Assembly (NCBI GenBank): GCA_021442155.1 | Contig: CM038222.1 | Coordinates: forward strand, 18,362,923 to 18,426,922 | Direction of reading: 5' to 3' | Source of the DNA: Cymbidium sinense | Taxonomy: Eukaryota; Streptophyta; Magnoliopsida; Asparagales; Orchidaceae | DNA length: 64,000 nt | Shown here: positions 36,653-47,928 of the stretch, piece by piece | Layout of the letters: every line of letters begins with the position of its first letter | Numbering within the stretch: the stretch's first letter is position 1 | Position numbers and translations under genes: made by a program | Notes under the pieces: generated by a model | Seen by the model: only the letters and a program-made list of their open reading frames with translations | The model's database searches: none | What the model was told of the DNA's origin: nothing

Positions 36653-39600
36653 TAGGGTTTTAGTATAGGTTTAGGTTTAGGTTTAGGTTTATTAGGTTTA
36701 AGGGTTAAGGTTTATTTTTTTAATTTATTTAGTTATGTTAGGTTTAGCTTTAGGGTTTGGGGTTTAAGATTTATGGTTTAGGGTTTATGGTTTAGGGTTT
36801 ATGTTTATGATTTAGGGTTTAGGGTTTAGGGTTTTAGGGTTTATGCTTTTAGAGTTTACGGTTTAGGGTTAGGGTTAGGGTTTATTGTATAGGGTTTTTA
36901 AGGGTTTATGACTTAGGGTTGTAGGTTTAGGGTTTAGTGTTTATGATTTAGGGTTTAAGTTTTTTTTAAAAAATTAAGTGAACCAGCAGGTTTAGGTTTA
37001 TTTAGTATATTTAGTGTATTTTGTATTTATTTTAGTTTGCTTTATTTTTTATTTTTATTTAGTTTAATTTATTTATTTTAATTTAGATTTTGTATTTTAG
37101 TTTAATTTTTAGGTTTAGGTTTAGGTTTAGGTTTATTTTTAGTTGAGTTTTATTTTATTTTATTTTTTTTTTAGGTTTTATTTTTATTTTAGGTTTAGGT
37201 TTAGGTTTTCATTTTAGTTTTACATTTAGGTTTTAGCTTTTATTTTAGGTTTATTTTTTAGGTATTATTTTAGTTTATTTTATGTTTATTTTAGTTTATT
37301 TTATTTTATTTAGTTTAAGTTTAGGTTTAGGTTCAATTTATTTTAGGTTTAGGTTTAAATTTTACATATTTTAGTTTAGTTTATTTTAGTTTAGGTTTAG
37401 GTTTATTTTTTTTATTTTAGGTTTAGGTTTTTTTCGTTTAGTGTTTAGGTTTTATTTTTTATTTTTAGGTTTAGGTTTTTATTTAGTTTATATTTTATTT
37501 TATTTTTATTTTATGTTTAGTTTTTATTTTCTTTAGGTTTTTTAATCTTTGGTTTATTTTATTTTTTTATTTAGTGTATGTTTTTATTTATTTTATTTTA
37601 ATTTGGTTTTATTTTTTAATTTTATTTTAATTTAGTTTTAGGTTTAGGTTTAGGTTTACATTTTTATTTTATTTTGTTTTTAATTTTATTTAGGCTTAGG
37701 TTTTTTAATTTATTTTATTTTTAAGTTTTATTTAATTTAGGTTTAGGTTTTTATTTTTTTAGGGTTTAGAGTTTAGGGTTTATAGTTTAATGTAAGTTTA
37801 AATTTTGGGTTTAGGCTTTAGGTTTCTGTTTTAAAGTTTAGGTTTATGTTTAAAGTGTTTAGGCCAACGATTTAGAGGTAGGTTAGGGTTTTGGGTTGGG
37901 TTTAAGATTTAGGGCTCAGGGGTGTGGGTTGTGGCTAGGATTTAGTTCGAGGTCTTAATTTAGGGTCCCCAATCAGGTCCCGTTAGTGTTTAGGTTTAGG
38001 GTCACTGTAAAGGGGGTTTAGGTTTTAGGTCAGGCTTAGGTTTAGGGTTTAGAGTGCAAGTTTAGGCCTTTAGCTCACTAAGTTTAGTTTTGTGTTTAGA
38101 TTTATAGGTTTTTTTATTATTTATTTATTTTTTAATTTAGGGTTTTTGATTTTGGGTTGTAGGTTTAGGGTTTAGTTTTATTAATTTATTTTTTATTTAT
38201 TTTAGTTTATTTTATCTTTTTTATTTTTATTTAGGTATATTTTTTATTTTTATTTAGTTTAGTTTATTTATTTTAGTTTAGATTTTTTATTTTAGTTTAC
38301 TTTTTTGATTTAGGTTTATGGTTATGTTTAGAGATAAGGGTTTAAGGTTTTAGGGTTTAGGGTTTAGGGTCTAGGGTTTAGGGTTTAGGGTTTAAAGCTT
38401 GGGGTTTAGGGTTTTACAATTTATGGTTTTAGGGTTTAGGGTTTAGGGATTATGGTTTAGGGTTAGTTCTAGGGTTTAAGGTTTAGTGTTTTGGGTTAAG
38501 GATTTAGGGATTTGGCTTTAGGGTTTAGGGTATTTTTAAAAAAAATTAACAAAACCATTAGATTTACGTTCATTTAGTTTATTTTTTATTTATTTTAGAT
38601 TATTTTATTTTTTTTATTTTATTTTAATTTTTCTTTTCTTTAGTTTATTTATTTTAACGCTTATATATTTTAGTTTAGGTTTTTATTTTATTTTATTTTT
38701 AGGTTTTTAGGTTTATGTACTTTATAATTTAGTTTTATTTTATTTTCCCTTTAGGTTTAGTTTTATTTTTTACTTTTAGGTTTAGGTTTAGGTTTTATTT
38801 TCATTTTTTAGGTTTAGGTTTTAGGTTTTATTTTATATTTTAAGTTTTATTTTTTAGTTTAGATTTTGGATTACTTTATTTATTTATTTTATTTTAGGAT
38901 TTAGGTTTAGTTTGTATTAAGTTTAGGTTTAGGTTTTATTTGTTTTAGTTTAATTTATTTTAGTTTAGGTTTACATTAATTTTATTTTGTTTATTTTATT
39001 GTTATTTTAATTTAATTTTTATTTTTAGTTTAGGGTTTAGGTTTTATTTTGTATTTATATCAATGTTTTATTTTTAGGTTTATTTTAGGATAAGGTTTGA
39101 TTTTGTTTTATTTTATATTTTATTTTTTACATTTAGTTTTATTTTATTTAGGTGTTTTATTCTTAGGTTTATTTTAAAGTTTAGCTTAGTTTAGGTTTTA
39201 TTTATTTTATTTTAGTTTATCATTATTTTTATTATTTTATTTTAGGTTTAGTTTAGGTTTAGTTTATTATTTTATTTTATTTATGTTTCTTATTTTATTT
39301 TATTTTTTTTGTTTAGCTTTATAGGTTTTCCTTGCTTAAGGTTTAAGTTTAGGGTTTAGGTTTTAGGGTTAAAGGTTTAGGTTTGTTTAGGTAGGGTTTA
39401 GGTTTAAGTTTGTTGGGCTTAGGGTTGTGGTTTAGGGTTTAGGTTAGTCTTAGGGTTTATTTTGGCAGTAGCTTGGGGGAGTTTTAGGATTTCAGGTTAT
39501 CTTGGGGTTTTGGAGTGGGTTTGGGGTTTGTGTTTGGCTTTTGGTATGTGGTTTTTGGGTTTTCAGGTTTTTAGCCAAGTTTTAGTTTAGTTTATTTTTT

Positions 39601-40546
39601 AGTTTTAAGTTTAGGTTTACTTTTATTTTTATTTTATTTTTTAGGTTTAAACTTTATTTTTTATTTTTAGGTTTAGGTTTAGGTTTTTATTTTATTTTTA
39701 TAGGTTTAGGTTTTAGATTTTTATTTTATGTTTATTTTTACGTGTTACTTTTTAGTTTAGGTTTCAGTTTATTTTTAGTTTTTTTAATTTTATTTAGTTT
39801 AGGTTTAGGTTTAAGTTTTATTTATTTTAGTTTACATTATTTTAGTTTAGGTTCAGGTTTATTTTATTTTTTTTTATTTTATTTTTATTTTAGATTTTGT
39901 TTTTTTAAGTTTTAGGTTTAGGTTTTATTATTTATTTATTTTTAAGTTTTATTATAAGGTTTATTTTTTAGGTTTAGGTTTTTATTTAGTTTTTATTTTA
40001 TTTTATTTTATTTTAGGTTTATTTTATTTTAATTTACATTTAGTTTTAATTTTATTTAGGTTTATTTTATCTTTTTACTTTTGTTTAGGTTTTTCTTTAT
40101 TTTATTTTAGTTTATTATTATTATTATTATTTTTAGGTTTAGGTTTAAGTTTTAGTTTAAGTATTTATATTATTTTATTTTATTATTTTATTTAGGTTTA
40201 TGTTTTTTAATTTTATTTTATTTTTAGGTTTTATTTAGTTTAGGTTTTGTTTTTGTTTAGGGTTTGTGGTTTAGGGTTCTTTGGGTTTAGGGTTTAGGGT
40301 TTAGAGTTTTGTGTTTAAGCTTTAGGGTTTAGGGTTTTTAGGGTTTAGGGTTTATGGTTTAGGTTTTAGGGTTTTATGGTTTAGGGTTTAGGGCTTATGG
40401 TTTGTTTTAGGGTTTGTGATTTACGTTTAGGGTTCTTTTTTATGTTTAGTGTTTAGGGTTTAGGGTTTAGGTTTAGGGTTTACGGTTTAGGTTTTAGGTT
40501 TAGGGTTCAGGATTTAGTTTAGGGTTTAGGTTTTTTAGATTTTTTT
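36653..40546 (+). repeat. Degenerate telomere-like higher-order array, segment 5
   Basis: The post-pseudogene flank (TTTATTTTTTTAATTTATTTAG near 36710) is followed by a G-rich block, a box near 36965, T-rich sequence, a GC-rich patch at 37855-38095, a box near 38545, and T-rich and G-rich blocks to copy 5. A moderately GC-richer stretch lies at 39340-39570. No gene is seen. Confidence 0.88.
37855..38095 (+). repeat. GC-rich variant patch of the telomere-like array
   Basis: Contains GGTCCC, GGGTCCCC and AGGTCAGG words among TTTAGG units. No open frame or homology is recognised. Same interpretation and caution as the patch at 30585. Confidence 0.5.
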
Positions 40547-41028
40547 AATAGAGAACAATTTTAGATTCAACATTTCTTCTTTTCAATTTGATCAACCAAG
40601 TAACGCACCAAGTTCTCTAAGACATGAGAGATGACATAGATAGAAAATGAGCATGGATAGAGTAAATCAAAAACCCTACATAATTAGAAGAGTCTCTACT
40701 ATAAAGACACAATTCTATAAGCAGCAGATCAGATCGGCCGTTCTTCAGCTTCTCTAGTTCCTATCAGAACCACCCCGGCCTCTCGAGTAGCGGGGTCCAC
40801 CATCTTATCACCGATCTCTCCCTCCGCCACCCCAACGATTGTATCCTCTATCACTCTTCCCAACTCCATAAGCACCATTGCTCTGACCACCAGCTACATA
40901 TCCACCAACACCACCAGATCCCCCACCACCACTGCGATAATTGCCGCCTATGCCTTTGCCTCAACCTCCTGATCTAGACTGAGCCTAGTTGATGGTGATG
41001 TTCCTGCCATCAAGGTTTTACCAATTCT
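40547..41028 (-). pseudogene. Glycine-rich RNA-binding protein 3' fragment, copy 5 (most complete)
   Basis: The sense strand starts at about 41028: N-x-x-NLDGRNITIN-stop-AQSRSGG, then a Gly-rich tail with RGGNYRSGGGGSGGVGG-like codons, ending with RDR, RY or RG elements and GSDRN before the stop, then UTR to AATAGAGAACAATTT near 40547. NLDGRNIT and the AQSR motif make the match to plant GRP7-type proteins clearest here. Only the E to TAG stop is present; Q is intact. The upstream exon carrying RNP1 and RNP2 is absent. The T-rich run before 40547 could be a poly(A) remnant. It is non-functional. Confidence 0.88.
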
Positions 41029-41157
41029 TAGGGTTTAGGTTTAGGTTTATGAGGTTTTAGGGTTTAGGTTTATTTTTTAATTTATTTAGTTACTTTAGGT
41101 TTAGGTTTAAGGTTTAGGATTTAAGGTTTAGGGTTTAGGGTTTAGGATTAGGGTTTA
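41029..41157 (+). repeat. Short telomere-like spacer between pseudogenes
   Basis: TTAGGGTTTAGG sequence containing the conserved post-pseudogene flank TTTTTTAATTTATTTAGTTA, then TTTAGGG units. It links the glycine-rich copy 5 to the P0 pseudogene. Confidence 0.9.
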
Positions 41158-42036
41158 ACATTATTTTTAAACCCAAATGATTTCATAATAAATAAGATAT
41201 TACCAAATCAAATAGGACATTATCCTCTAACAACTAATAAAATAAGATAAAATAAAATGTAATTAAAAATTCACAAAAATAGTATTTTACAAAATGATTT
41301 AACTCCCAGAGATAATAAAATTTAATTTAATAGAAGGCCAACAAAGCTTAGCTGAACAAGTTGAAACCCATATCGTCATCATATTCCTCAGCAAGCTCTT
41401 CCTTCTTCTCTTCCACTATAATAGCCGGAGGAGCAGTAAGACTAGCAGAAGCATCAGGCACAACAGTTGCAACAAATTTACTAGGATCCTTCAAATAATC
41501 CTTAACCTTCTCAGCCTTCAGGTATGTGTAATCAATGGCAATCGTGATTGTCAGGACATTATTGTAAGCATTGATTAACATGTGGGGTGTTGTAGTAAGG
41601 GCGGGATAAGAGACGGCCAATGAGAGAGAAGTGATCATTGAAAGGCCTACCGAAAACTTCTTGATGAGATCATTTTTAGTGAGGTCAAGCACCTCGTGAT
41701 CAACATCAAACCATCATCATATATGGCAAGGCTATAAGAGAATGGCCTAATCCCGAGCTTATTGAGGAGAGCAACCTCTGAGGATCCCACCTTATCTCCT
41801 TTTTTAATCGGTTCAACCGGGGTGATAATTTGAACAATACCCTTGTTAATCTTAGTTGGGATGTTGAGAACTTGTAAGAAAGAAGTCTGTGAAGCATCCA
41901 GATCAGTGTTGCCTGGAGGAACCACAACATCAATAGGTGCAACAAGACTAACACAAGAAGGAACACCAATTTTTTTTATTTCACAACCTCTTCATTGACA
42001 TCTTTAAGGTCACCTTTCATAAAAATTACTCAACCT
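41158..42036 (-). pseudogene. 60S acidic ribosomal protein P0, 5'-truncated processed pseudogene
   Basis: The - strand from 42036 reads [16 protein letters not shown], then (after frame loss) [48 protein letters not shown] and [16 protein letters not shown], a 1-base frameshift near 41706, [39 protein letters not shown] and the acidic C-terminus [13 protein letters not shown], then TAA near 41348. This order matches the second half of plant P0 (stalk protein of the 60S subunit), where the usual end is DDDMGFSLFD. It lacks roughly the N-terminal half. No intron is seen, and about 190 bases of A/T-rich 3' UTR follow, so it is a processed, 5'-truncated copy. A 9-base deletion (SYxLxxY for SYGLVVxSVY) is also present. 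Confidence 0.92.
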
Positions 42037-43261
42037 GCTAGGGTTTGTGGGTTTGGATTAGGGTTTAGTGATTTAGGTTAGCTTACGATTTAGGGTTAGT
42101 TTAGGTTTATGGTTTAGGTAGGTTTTAGTGTTGGGTTTATGGTTTTAAAGTTTAGGGCTTAGGTTGGTTTAGGGTTTAGAGGTTAGGGTTTCATTATGGG
42201 GTTTGAGTTTAGTTTAGGGTTAGGGTCATGGAGGGGTTTATGGCATTTTAGGGTTTAGGTTTAGGTGGGTTAGTTAGGGTTTAGGTTTAAGGTTTAGGTT
42301 TAGTATTTAGGGTTTAGGGTAGTGTGTTTAGTGTTTTTTAAAATAAGCAAACCAAAGGGTTTAGATTTATTTAATTTATGTAGTTTTATTTATTTATTTT
42401 AGTTTATTTATTTTTTTAATTTTATTTAGGTTTATTTTATTTTTATTTAGCTTAATTTATTTATTTTAGGTTTATCATTTTAGTTTAGGTTTTATTTTAA
42501 TTTTTAGGTTTAGTTTATTTTTATTTAGTTTTATTTTATTTTATTTTTTTTTTTATTTAGTTTAAGTTTTATTTTATTTTATTTTTAGGTTTATGTTTTA
42601 GGTTTGTACTTTAGGTTTATTTTAAGTTTATTTTTAGTTTAGGTTTAGGTTTATTTTAGTTTATGGTTAAGGTTTATTATATTTTAGGTTTAGTTTGGTT
42701 TATTTGTCTTAGTTTAATTTATTTTAGTTTAAGTTTTATTTTATCAATTTATTTTATGTTTAGTTTTCTTTAGTTTAGAGTTTAGGTATTATTTTGTTTA
42801 TTTTAAGTCTTTTAATGTTTATTTTTAGGTTTAGATTTTATTTAGTATATTTTATCTTCTTTAGGTTTATTTTTGTTTTATTTTAGGTTTATTTTTATTT
42901 TATTTAGGTTTTATTTTCTTTAGTTTATTTTAGGTTTTATTTATTTTAGTTTAGTTTTTTATTTTTATTTTTTGGTGTATGTTGGTGGTTTAGTTTATGT
43001 ATTATTTTATTTAAGTTTTTATTTTTTATTTTTTGGTTTTATTTAGTTTAGTTTAGATTTTAGCTTTTGTGGTTTGGAGTTAGTAGGTTTAGGGTTTAGC
43101 TAGGGTTTGGGGTTTAGGGTTTAGGTTTAGGGGGGGTTTAGTTTAGGGTGGGGATTACGGTTTAGGGTTAGGGTTTAGGTTTTAGGATTTACGTTAGGAT
43201 TTAGGATTTAGGGTTGTGGTTTAGGGGTTTTAGTTTAGGGTTTAGGATTTTTGGTTTTTTT
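42037..43261 (+). repeat. Degenerate telomere-like higher-order array, segment 6
   Basis: A G-rich block (42040-42330), an A-rich box near 42340 (AAATAAGCAAACCAAAGGG), T-rich sequence and a second G-rich block up to copy 6. No gene is seen. Confidence 0.9.
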
Positions 43262-43742
43262 TAATAGAGAATAAATTCAGATTCAACATTTCATCTTTTC
43301 AATTTCATCAACCAAGTAACACACCAAGTTTTCTAAGACACAAGTGACGACATAGATAAAAAGGGAGCATGCATAGAGCAAATCAAAATCCCTAATAATT
43401 AGGACCCTCTCTACTATGAAGACACAGTTCCATAAGAAGCAGATCAGATCAACCGTTGTTCAGTTTATCCAGCTCCCATCTGAACCACCCCGGCCTCTTG
43501 AGTAGTGGATCCACCATCATATCCCTGATCTCTCCCTCCGCCACCACCACAGCTGTAACCTCTATCGTTCCTCCCACCTCCATAACCACCACTGCTCGGA
43601 CCACTCCCTCCATATCTACCAGCACCTCCAGATCCCCCACCACCACTGCGATAACTGCCGCCTCCCCCTTCACCTCTATCGCCAAATCTAGACTAAGCTT
43701 GGTTGACGGAGATGTTCTTGCCATCACGGTTCTGCTCATTCT
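43262..43742 (-). pseudogene. Glycine-rich RNA-binding protein 3' fragment, copy 6
   Basis: The sense strand from about 43742 reads NEQNRDGKNISVNQA, a TAG stop, SRFGDRGEGGGG, SYRSGGGGSGGAGRYGG, SSGGYGGGRNDRGYS, CGGGGGRDQGYDGG, and then UTR to about 43262. It keeps the longest readable Gly-rich tail. It lacks the E to TAG stop (the codon is CAA here) but has the Q to TAG stop of copies 2 and 4. The antisense open frame 43456-43788 (S/T-rich) and a shifted sense frame (43449-43739) are by-products of GGN repeats. LINE B begins about 10 bases beyond its 5' edge. Confidence 0.88.
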
Positions 43743-43751
43743 TAGGGTTTT

Positions 43752-45940
43752 GGTTTTTTTACAAAAAGTTAGAATTTTATTACCTTAAAAATAAATGATA
43801 TAATATCCTTAAAAGGGGTAAGGTTTAGAATTCTACTTCTCACAAAGCTACAAGAAACCTAAAGAGCTAAAGCCCCATCGAAGTACAATGGAAAAAATAA
43901 AATAAAAGAGAAAAAGCAACAAGATAAAAGTAATTAAGAAATGACACAGAAAGGACTAATATAACTTAAGAAAATAGTAAAAGGACTAGTCAGCAACAGC
44001 TCATGTTCCCTTTGAGAAGGCAAGATAAGCTAGATCCACCTCAACAACACTTGAGTTGGCTGAGTAAATATCCTTCCATCTGTGAAGTTCCAACCTGCAA
44101 AAGAAATCTGCAAAACACTACAAAGGCAATGGCCATAGCTCATGGAAAAATTATAAAGTAAATAATTTTGAAAGAGCTAAGAAAGAAGAGCCTCAAGCAC
44201 AGTTAAGATCATCTCAGCATCCAAACTTCATGAGAAGGGCTACAATCATATGCATGCTACCAACTAGAGAGAAGATATGGTGAAACATTAAGGCCATCAT
44301 AGCCAGGATACCTGATATAAGCAACCATCCAAGGTAAAACATTCCATAGTGATCCAATTCCTACACCAAAAAATAAAGAAAAATAGCCAATTAGTAGCCA
44401 AGTAGCCAACCCACTAACCAAAACCCACAATAGACCAAACACATAAAGCCAGCATCCTAGTAGTTACAGTGAGGTTACTGGCTAAGAATAACCCACAACT
44501 ATCTCTATAGAAATAGCAATCCAAATCCAAAGGAAAAACCTCTACCCAAATAACAAAATAGTAGAAGATAAGCAGCACTAGAGAGAGGAAAGCATAGAGA
44601 GACCAAATTATCGCAAAAGCAAATCCACCATCACCAACTAATAAAAAATATTAGGAAACAATGAGAGCCAACTAAACCAAAGGGAGTCAATACCAACAGT
44701 CAACATAAAGCCCAAAATACCAAGCCATGACACAAGCATCCAAGGCAAGGCAGCAGCCACAAAAAACCCCTCAAGCAGCCAACCCCCAACAATAAGTCCT
44801 AAAAGAGGACCAAAAAAGCCAAAGAGCTCATATCCTCCAACAACAAAGTAGCCCATAAAACCACCCAGGCTAGCATCCAATAAAATAACTAGTAGAAGAA
44901 GTCAGAGCAGCAAGAAAACTAACACCTAAATCAGGAAGCAGAAATAAAGGAAAAATAGATGCACCCAAGATAAGATAACCAACCCAGAAGCAGACCAAAA
45001 ACCCAACCAAAAGCACCTAAACTAACCATCAAACATAGCCAACACATCCACCCAGCCAACCAACCCAGCCAACCAAAATAGCCAACCAGCCTAGTCTACC
45101 AACAAAACCAACAAGCAGACACAGCCAATACAGAGCCCAAAAATAGGAAAAAGAACAACAACATACAAAGCCACAACCCACCTGGAGATCTCCAAAATAA
45201 CCAAGAAACAAAAATGGTAGTCACTCAGCCAAAATAGAAAAATCCAAGGTAGACCACCCAACCATAAGCAACAAAATTGTAAGGAAAGGAGCAAGGCAAG
45301 AGGAAAATAAATCCACTTCCAAATCCCAAAGAGCAGATAGTCACTATGAAGCAGAAAATAGGGAGACAACAACCATAAAACAACTAACTCCAATTCACAA
45401 GGCAGATGGATCCAACTAGTAGAAACTTCCAAGCAAAACCAGGAAAGGAGAACAACAACCACCAAAAAACCTAAAACTAAGCTAAGCTAGAAGAGGCCAA
45501 CAGAACCCATGAAAAATAACCATCCAAAATACCCAAGCAGATGAAAGAAACAAATAGTAGCAACCAACAGAACCAACTATAACATCCGTAAATCCAATTC
45601 AAAAATGGCCACAACCATCCAAAACTAGAAGCAAACTCAACATTCATTGGTAAAAGGGGTAGGCCAAAACCCAACATAGCCACAACCCAATAGGAGACAC
45701 AAAGAATGAGCCAAAGAAAGAAAACCACCAGGCTCAGAAGATAGGGAAACCAATTAAAAATAGAACACAAAGACCCAAAAATAAGCATAGGCAAGTATAA
45801 AATGGGGTAAAGAAGAAGGTGGTATAAGTATAGAAATAAACTCAGCAAAAACCATTTCCTAGAGAGGGGAGCACAAAAAAACAACAAAAAATAGACTGAA
45901 TAAAATCACCATAGCAAAAGATCAACAAAAGAGCAGAAGG
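43752..45940 (-). other. LINE B 3' region with hydrophobic open frames
   Basis: On the sense strand this is G/T-rich, with W, G, L and F-rich open frames of 60-136 codons (45477-45887 is the longest), several predicted to be almost entirely hydrophobic. The + strand looks like repeated AGCCAACC/AACCAGCC. It is homologous in place and in part in sequence to the 3' regions of LINEs A and C. No known domain is recognised. Confidence 0.55.
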
Positions 45941-47138
45941 TTAAAATCTGTGGCAAGGCTGTCTAGTGTTATCCAGATTAACCAGACCATGCAGATGCTT
46001 AGGTAAGCTATGGTTATTAAATAAATTGAGCTCATTTAATTCCCCACTCAAATTAGCAAGGAAATTAGCACAAGCATTTCCTTCATGAAGAATGTGAGAA
46101 ATTTTGTACCAAACTTGAGAAAGAAGCTTTTTAGTGTGATTAAGAAGATAAAATAAGTCAGCATTTCCCATTTTCGTATTACTGAGTATACTAAGTAAAA
46201 GAAGAGAATCAACTTCAATCCAAATATTAAAGAGGCATTTGCTTAAACAAATATCAATAGCTTTGTTAAAAACCATGAGTTTAGCATAAATAAAAGAACA
46301 TGCTTTGAGAGGGTAGGCAAAAGCACAAATGATAGTGCATTTAGAATCCCTAAGAATTCCACCACAGCCATATCTGTTTGGGGAAATCAAACCATTAGTA
46401 TTGATCTTAATAGAATTTTCTTTAGGCTTAATCCAATGTATAATCCTAATACTCTTGTCGAAAGGATCGTCATGCAAAGTGATACCCAATTTTTTAGCCA
46501 CAAATTTATAACCTCTAAAGTGAAAATTGCTAATTAAATTTGCATTAAACAAAGCATGAATTTTTTCTTTAGTTATAGCAAGGATCTTTTTTATGGTTCA
46601 TAGGGATGCCACGATATTTAGCATCATTTTTATCCTTCCAAATGAGCCAAATAAGGATAATAGTAATTAAAACTTTAATATGACCTTTCATAATTTTATG
46701 GAAACAAACTTCAAGAAGTTGATATAATTAAAGAGAGTCATGAAAATAGTTAGTATTAAATAAATCATCTTACCATATCCAAATTTTGGAAGTAATAGTG
46801 CCATTGACAAAAACATGATTAACATTTTCAATGTGATAGCAACAATAACACTTAGAAGGTAAGTAAAACCCATTAAGTCAGAGCAAGGAATCAACCTGGA
46901 TGAAGTTATTCAAAATTCTCCAAGCTAAAACTAAATAAGAAATGGGAATGATATTGTTCCAAAGTTTAATGAAAACATTAGAGGTGTTTTGTTTATTTCA
47001 AATAAAATTTCATACCTCTTTAAGAATGAAATCACCATTATAAGAGAGCTTGAAAAGGATTTGATATGGTTTATTAGAAAAGATAGCAATGTTACAAAAC
47101 TTGGCAAAAATAGAAATAGAAATGTAGTTCTCAAGTTT
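45941..47138 (-). pseudogene. LINE B ORF2 C-terminal part (zf-RVT and RNase H)
   Basis: The 5' part (47138-46690) holds the zf-RVT region with FYLPSKCYCC, then HIENVNHVF near 46850, through frameshifts. The open frame 46552-45941 (203 codons) is the RNase H domain, which in these LINEs removes template RNA. Motifs are KINTNGLIS (first Asp changed to Asn), CGGILRDS, IYAKLMV (Glu changed to Lys), WIEVDSLLL (Asp kept) and HILHEGNACANFLANL (fourth Asp is Asn). Three of four acidic positions are lost, so it cannot be catalytic. Confidence 0.85.
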
Positions 47139-47468
47139 TATGGTTTAGGGTTTAGGGTCTAAGGTTTAGGAATTAGGGTTTAAGGTTTTTTAAAAAAAAT
47201 TAAGTAAACTGGTAGGTCTTGGTTTATTTAGTATATTTAGTTTCTTTGTTTATTTATTTAGGGTTTAGGGTTTCTATTATAGGGTTTAAGGTTTAGGGTT
47301 TATGTTTTAGGATTTAGGGTTCAGGGTTTTAAGGTTTAGGGTTTGTGGTTTAGGGTTCAGGATTTAGGGTTTTTAGGGTTTAGGATTTAGGGTTTAGGTT
47401 TTAAGATTTAGGTTTTAGGTTTAGGGTTCAGGTTTTAGTTTAGGTTTAGGGTTATTGGGCTATTTTTT
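47139..47468 (+). repeat. Short telomere-like spacer
   Basis: A TTTAGGG block, an A-rich box at about 47190 (AAATTAAGTAAACTGGTAGG), only about 60 bases of T-rich sequence, then TTTAGGG words again to copy 7. The usual roughly 1 kb T-rich part of the unit is missing here. Confidence 0.85.
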
Positions 47469-47928
47469 TAACAGAGAACAAATTAAGATTCAACATTTCT
47501 TCTTTTTTATTTCATCAACCAAGTAACACACCAAGTTTTCTAAAACATAAGCAATAACATAGTTAAGAAATGTGCACGCATTGAGAAAATGAAAACCCTA
47601 GATAACTAGAACCATCTCTACTGTAAAGACATAGTTCCATAAGCAATAGATCATATCAGGTTTTCTTCAATTTCTCTAGTTCACATCGAAACCACCCTAA
47701 CCTCTCGAGTAGAGGGATCCACCATCATATCTTCGATCTCTCCCTCCACCGCCATTACAGTTGTAAGCTCCATCGCTCCTCCCTCCTCAACAACCATACT
47801 ACTCTGACCACCACCTCCATATCCACCAGTGCCTCTAGATCCCCCACCACCACTACAATAATCGCCTGTCATTATCACTGGCCATGGATCTAGACCGAGC
47901 CGATGTTGATGTCAGGTGCCCCCATTCT
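47469..47928 (-). pseudogene. Glycine-rich RNA-binding protein 3' fragment, copy 7
   Basis: On - from about 47928. The NLDGR-coding start is badly diverged (NGGT, then ATCAACATCGG), but the Gly-rich tail is readable: DYCSGGGGSRGTGGYGGG from about 47875, then shifted frames to STREVRVVS. The 3' UTR ends at AACAGAGAACAAATT near 47469 with a T-run to its left. Small indels break the frame. It is non-functional. Confidence 0.8.

Larger units (their letters stand above)
43752..47138 (-). mobile_element. LINE B: 5'-truncated L1-like LINE
   Basis: 3.4 kb of the same LINE family as A and C, on -. It has a 3' region (43752-45940) and the last part of ORF2 (zf-RVT and RNase H, 45941-47138). It lacks ORF1, endonuclease and reverse transcriptase, as expected of an abortive reverse transcription. 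The left end follows a T-run (GGTTTTTTTAC), consistent with a short poly(A) on the sense strand. It sits right beside the glycine-rich copy 6 and replaces the usual flank of that copy. Confidence 0.85.

Noticed and set aside
41348..42036. Functional P0 gene
   Set aside because: The N-terminal half is missing, there is a frameshift near 41706 and further frame loss upstream, and no promoter or start is seen.
43449..43788. 110-codon + frame (43456-43788) and 96-codon - frame (43449-43739) over glycine-rich copy 6
   Set aside because: The true frame gives the Gly-rich tail; these are antisense and shifted frames of GGN repeats.
46329..46511. + strand open frame opposite the LINE B RNase H (also 57786-58085, 59366-59602, 60699-60989, 61014-61220, 61915-62199)
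   Set aside because: They are antisense to recognised LINE ORFs and have no homology of their own.
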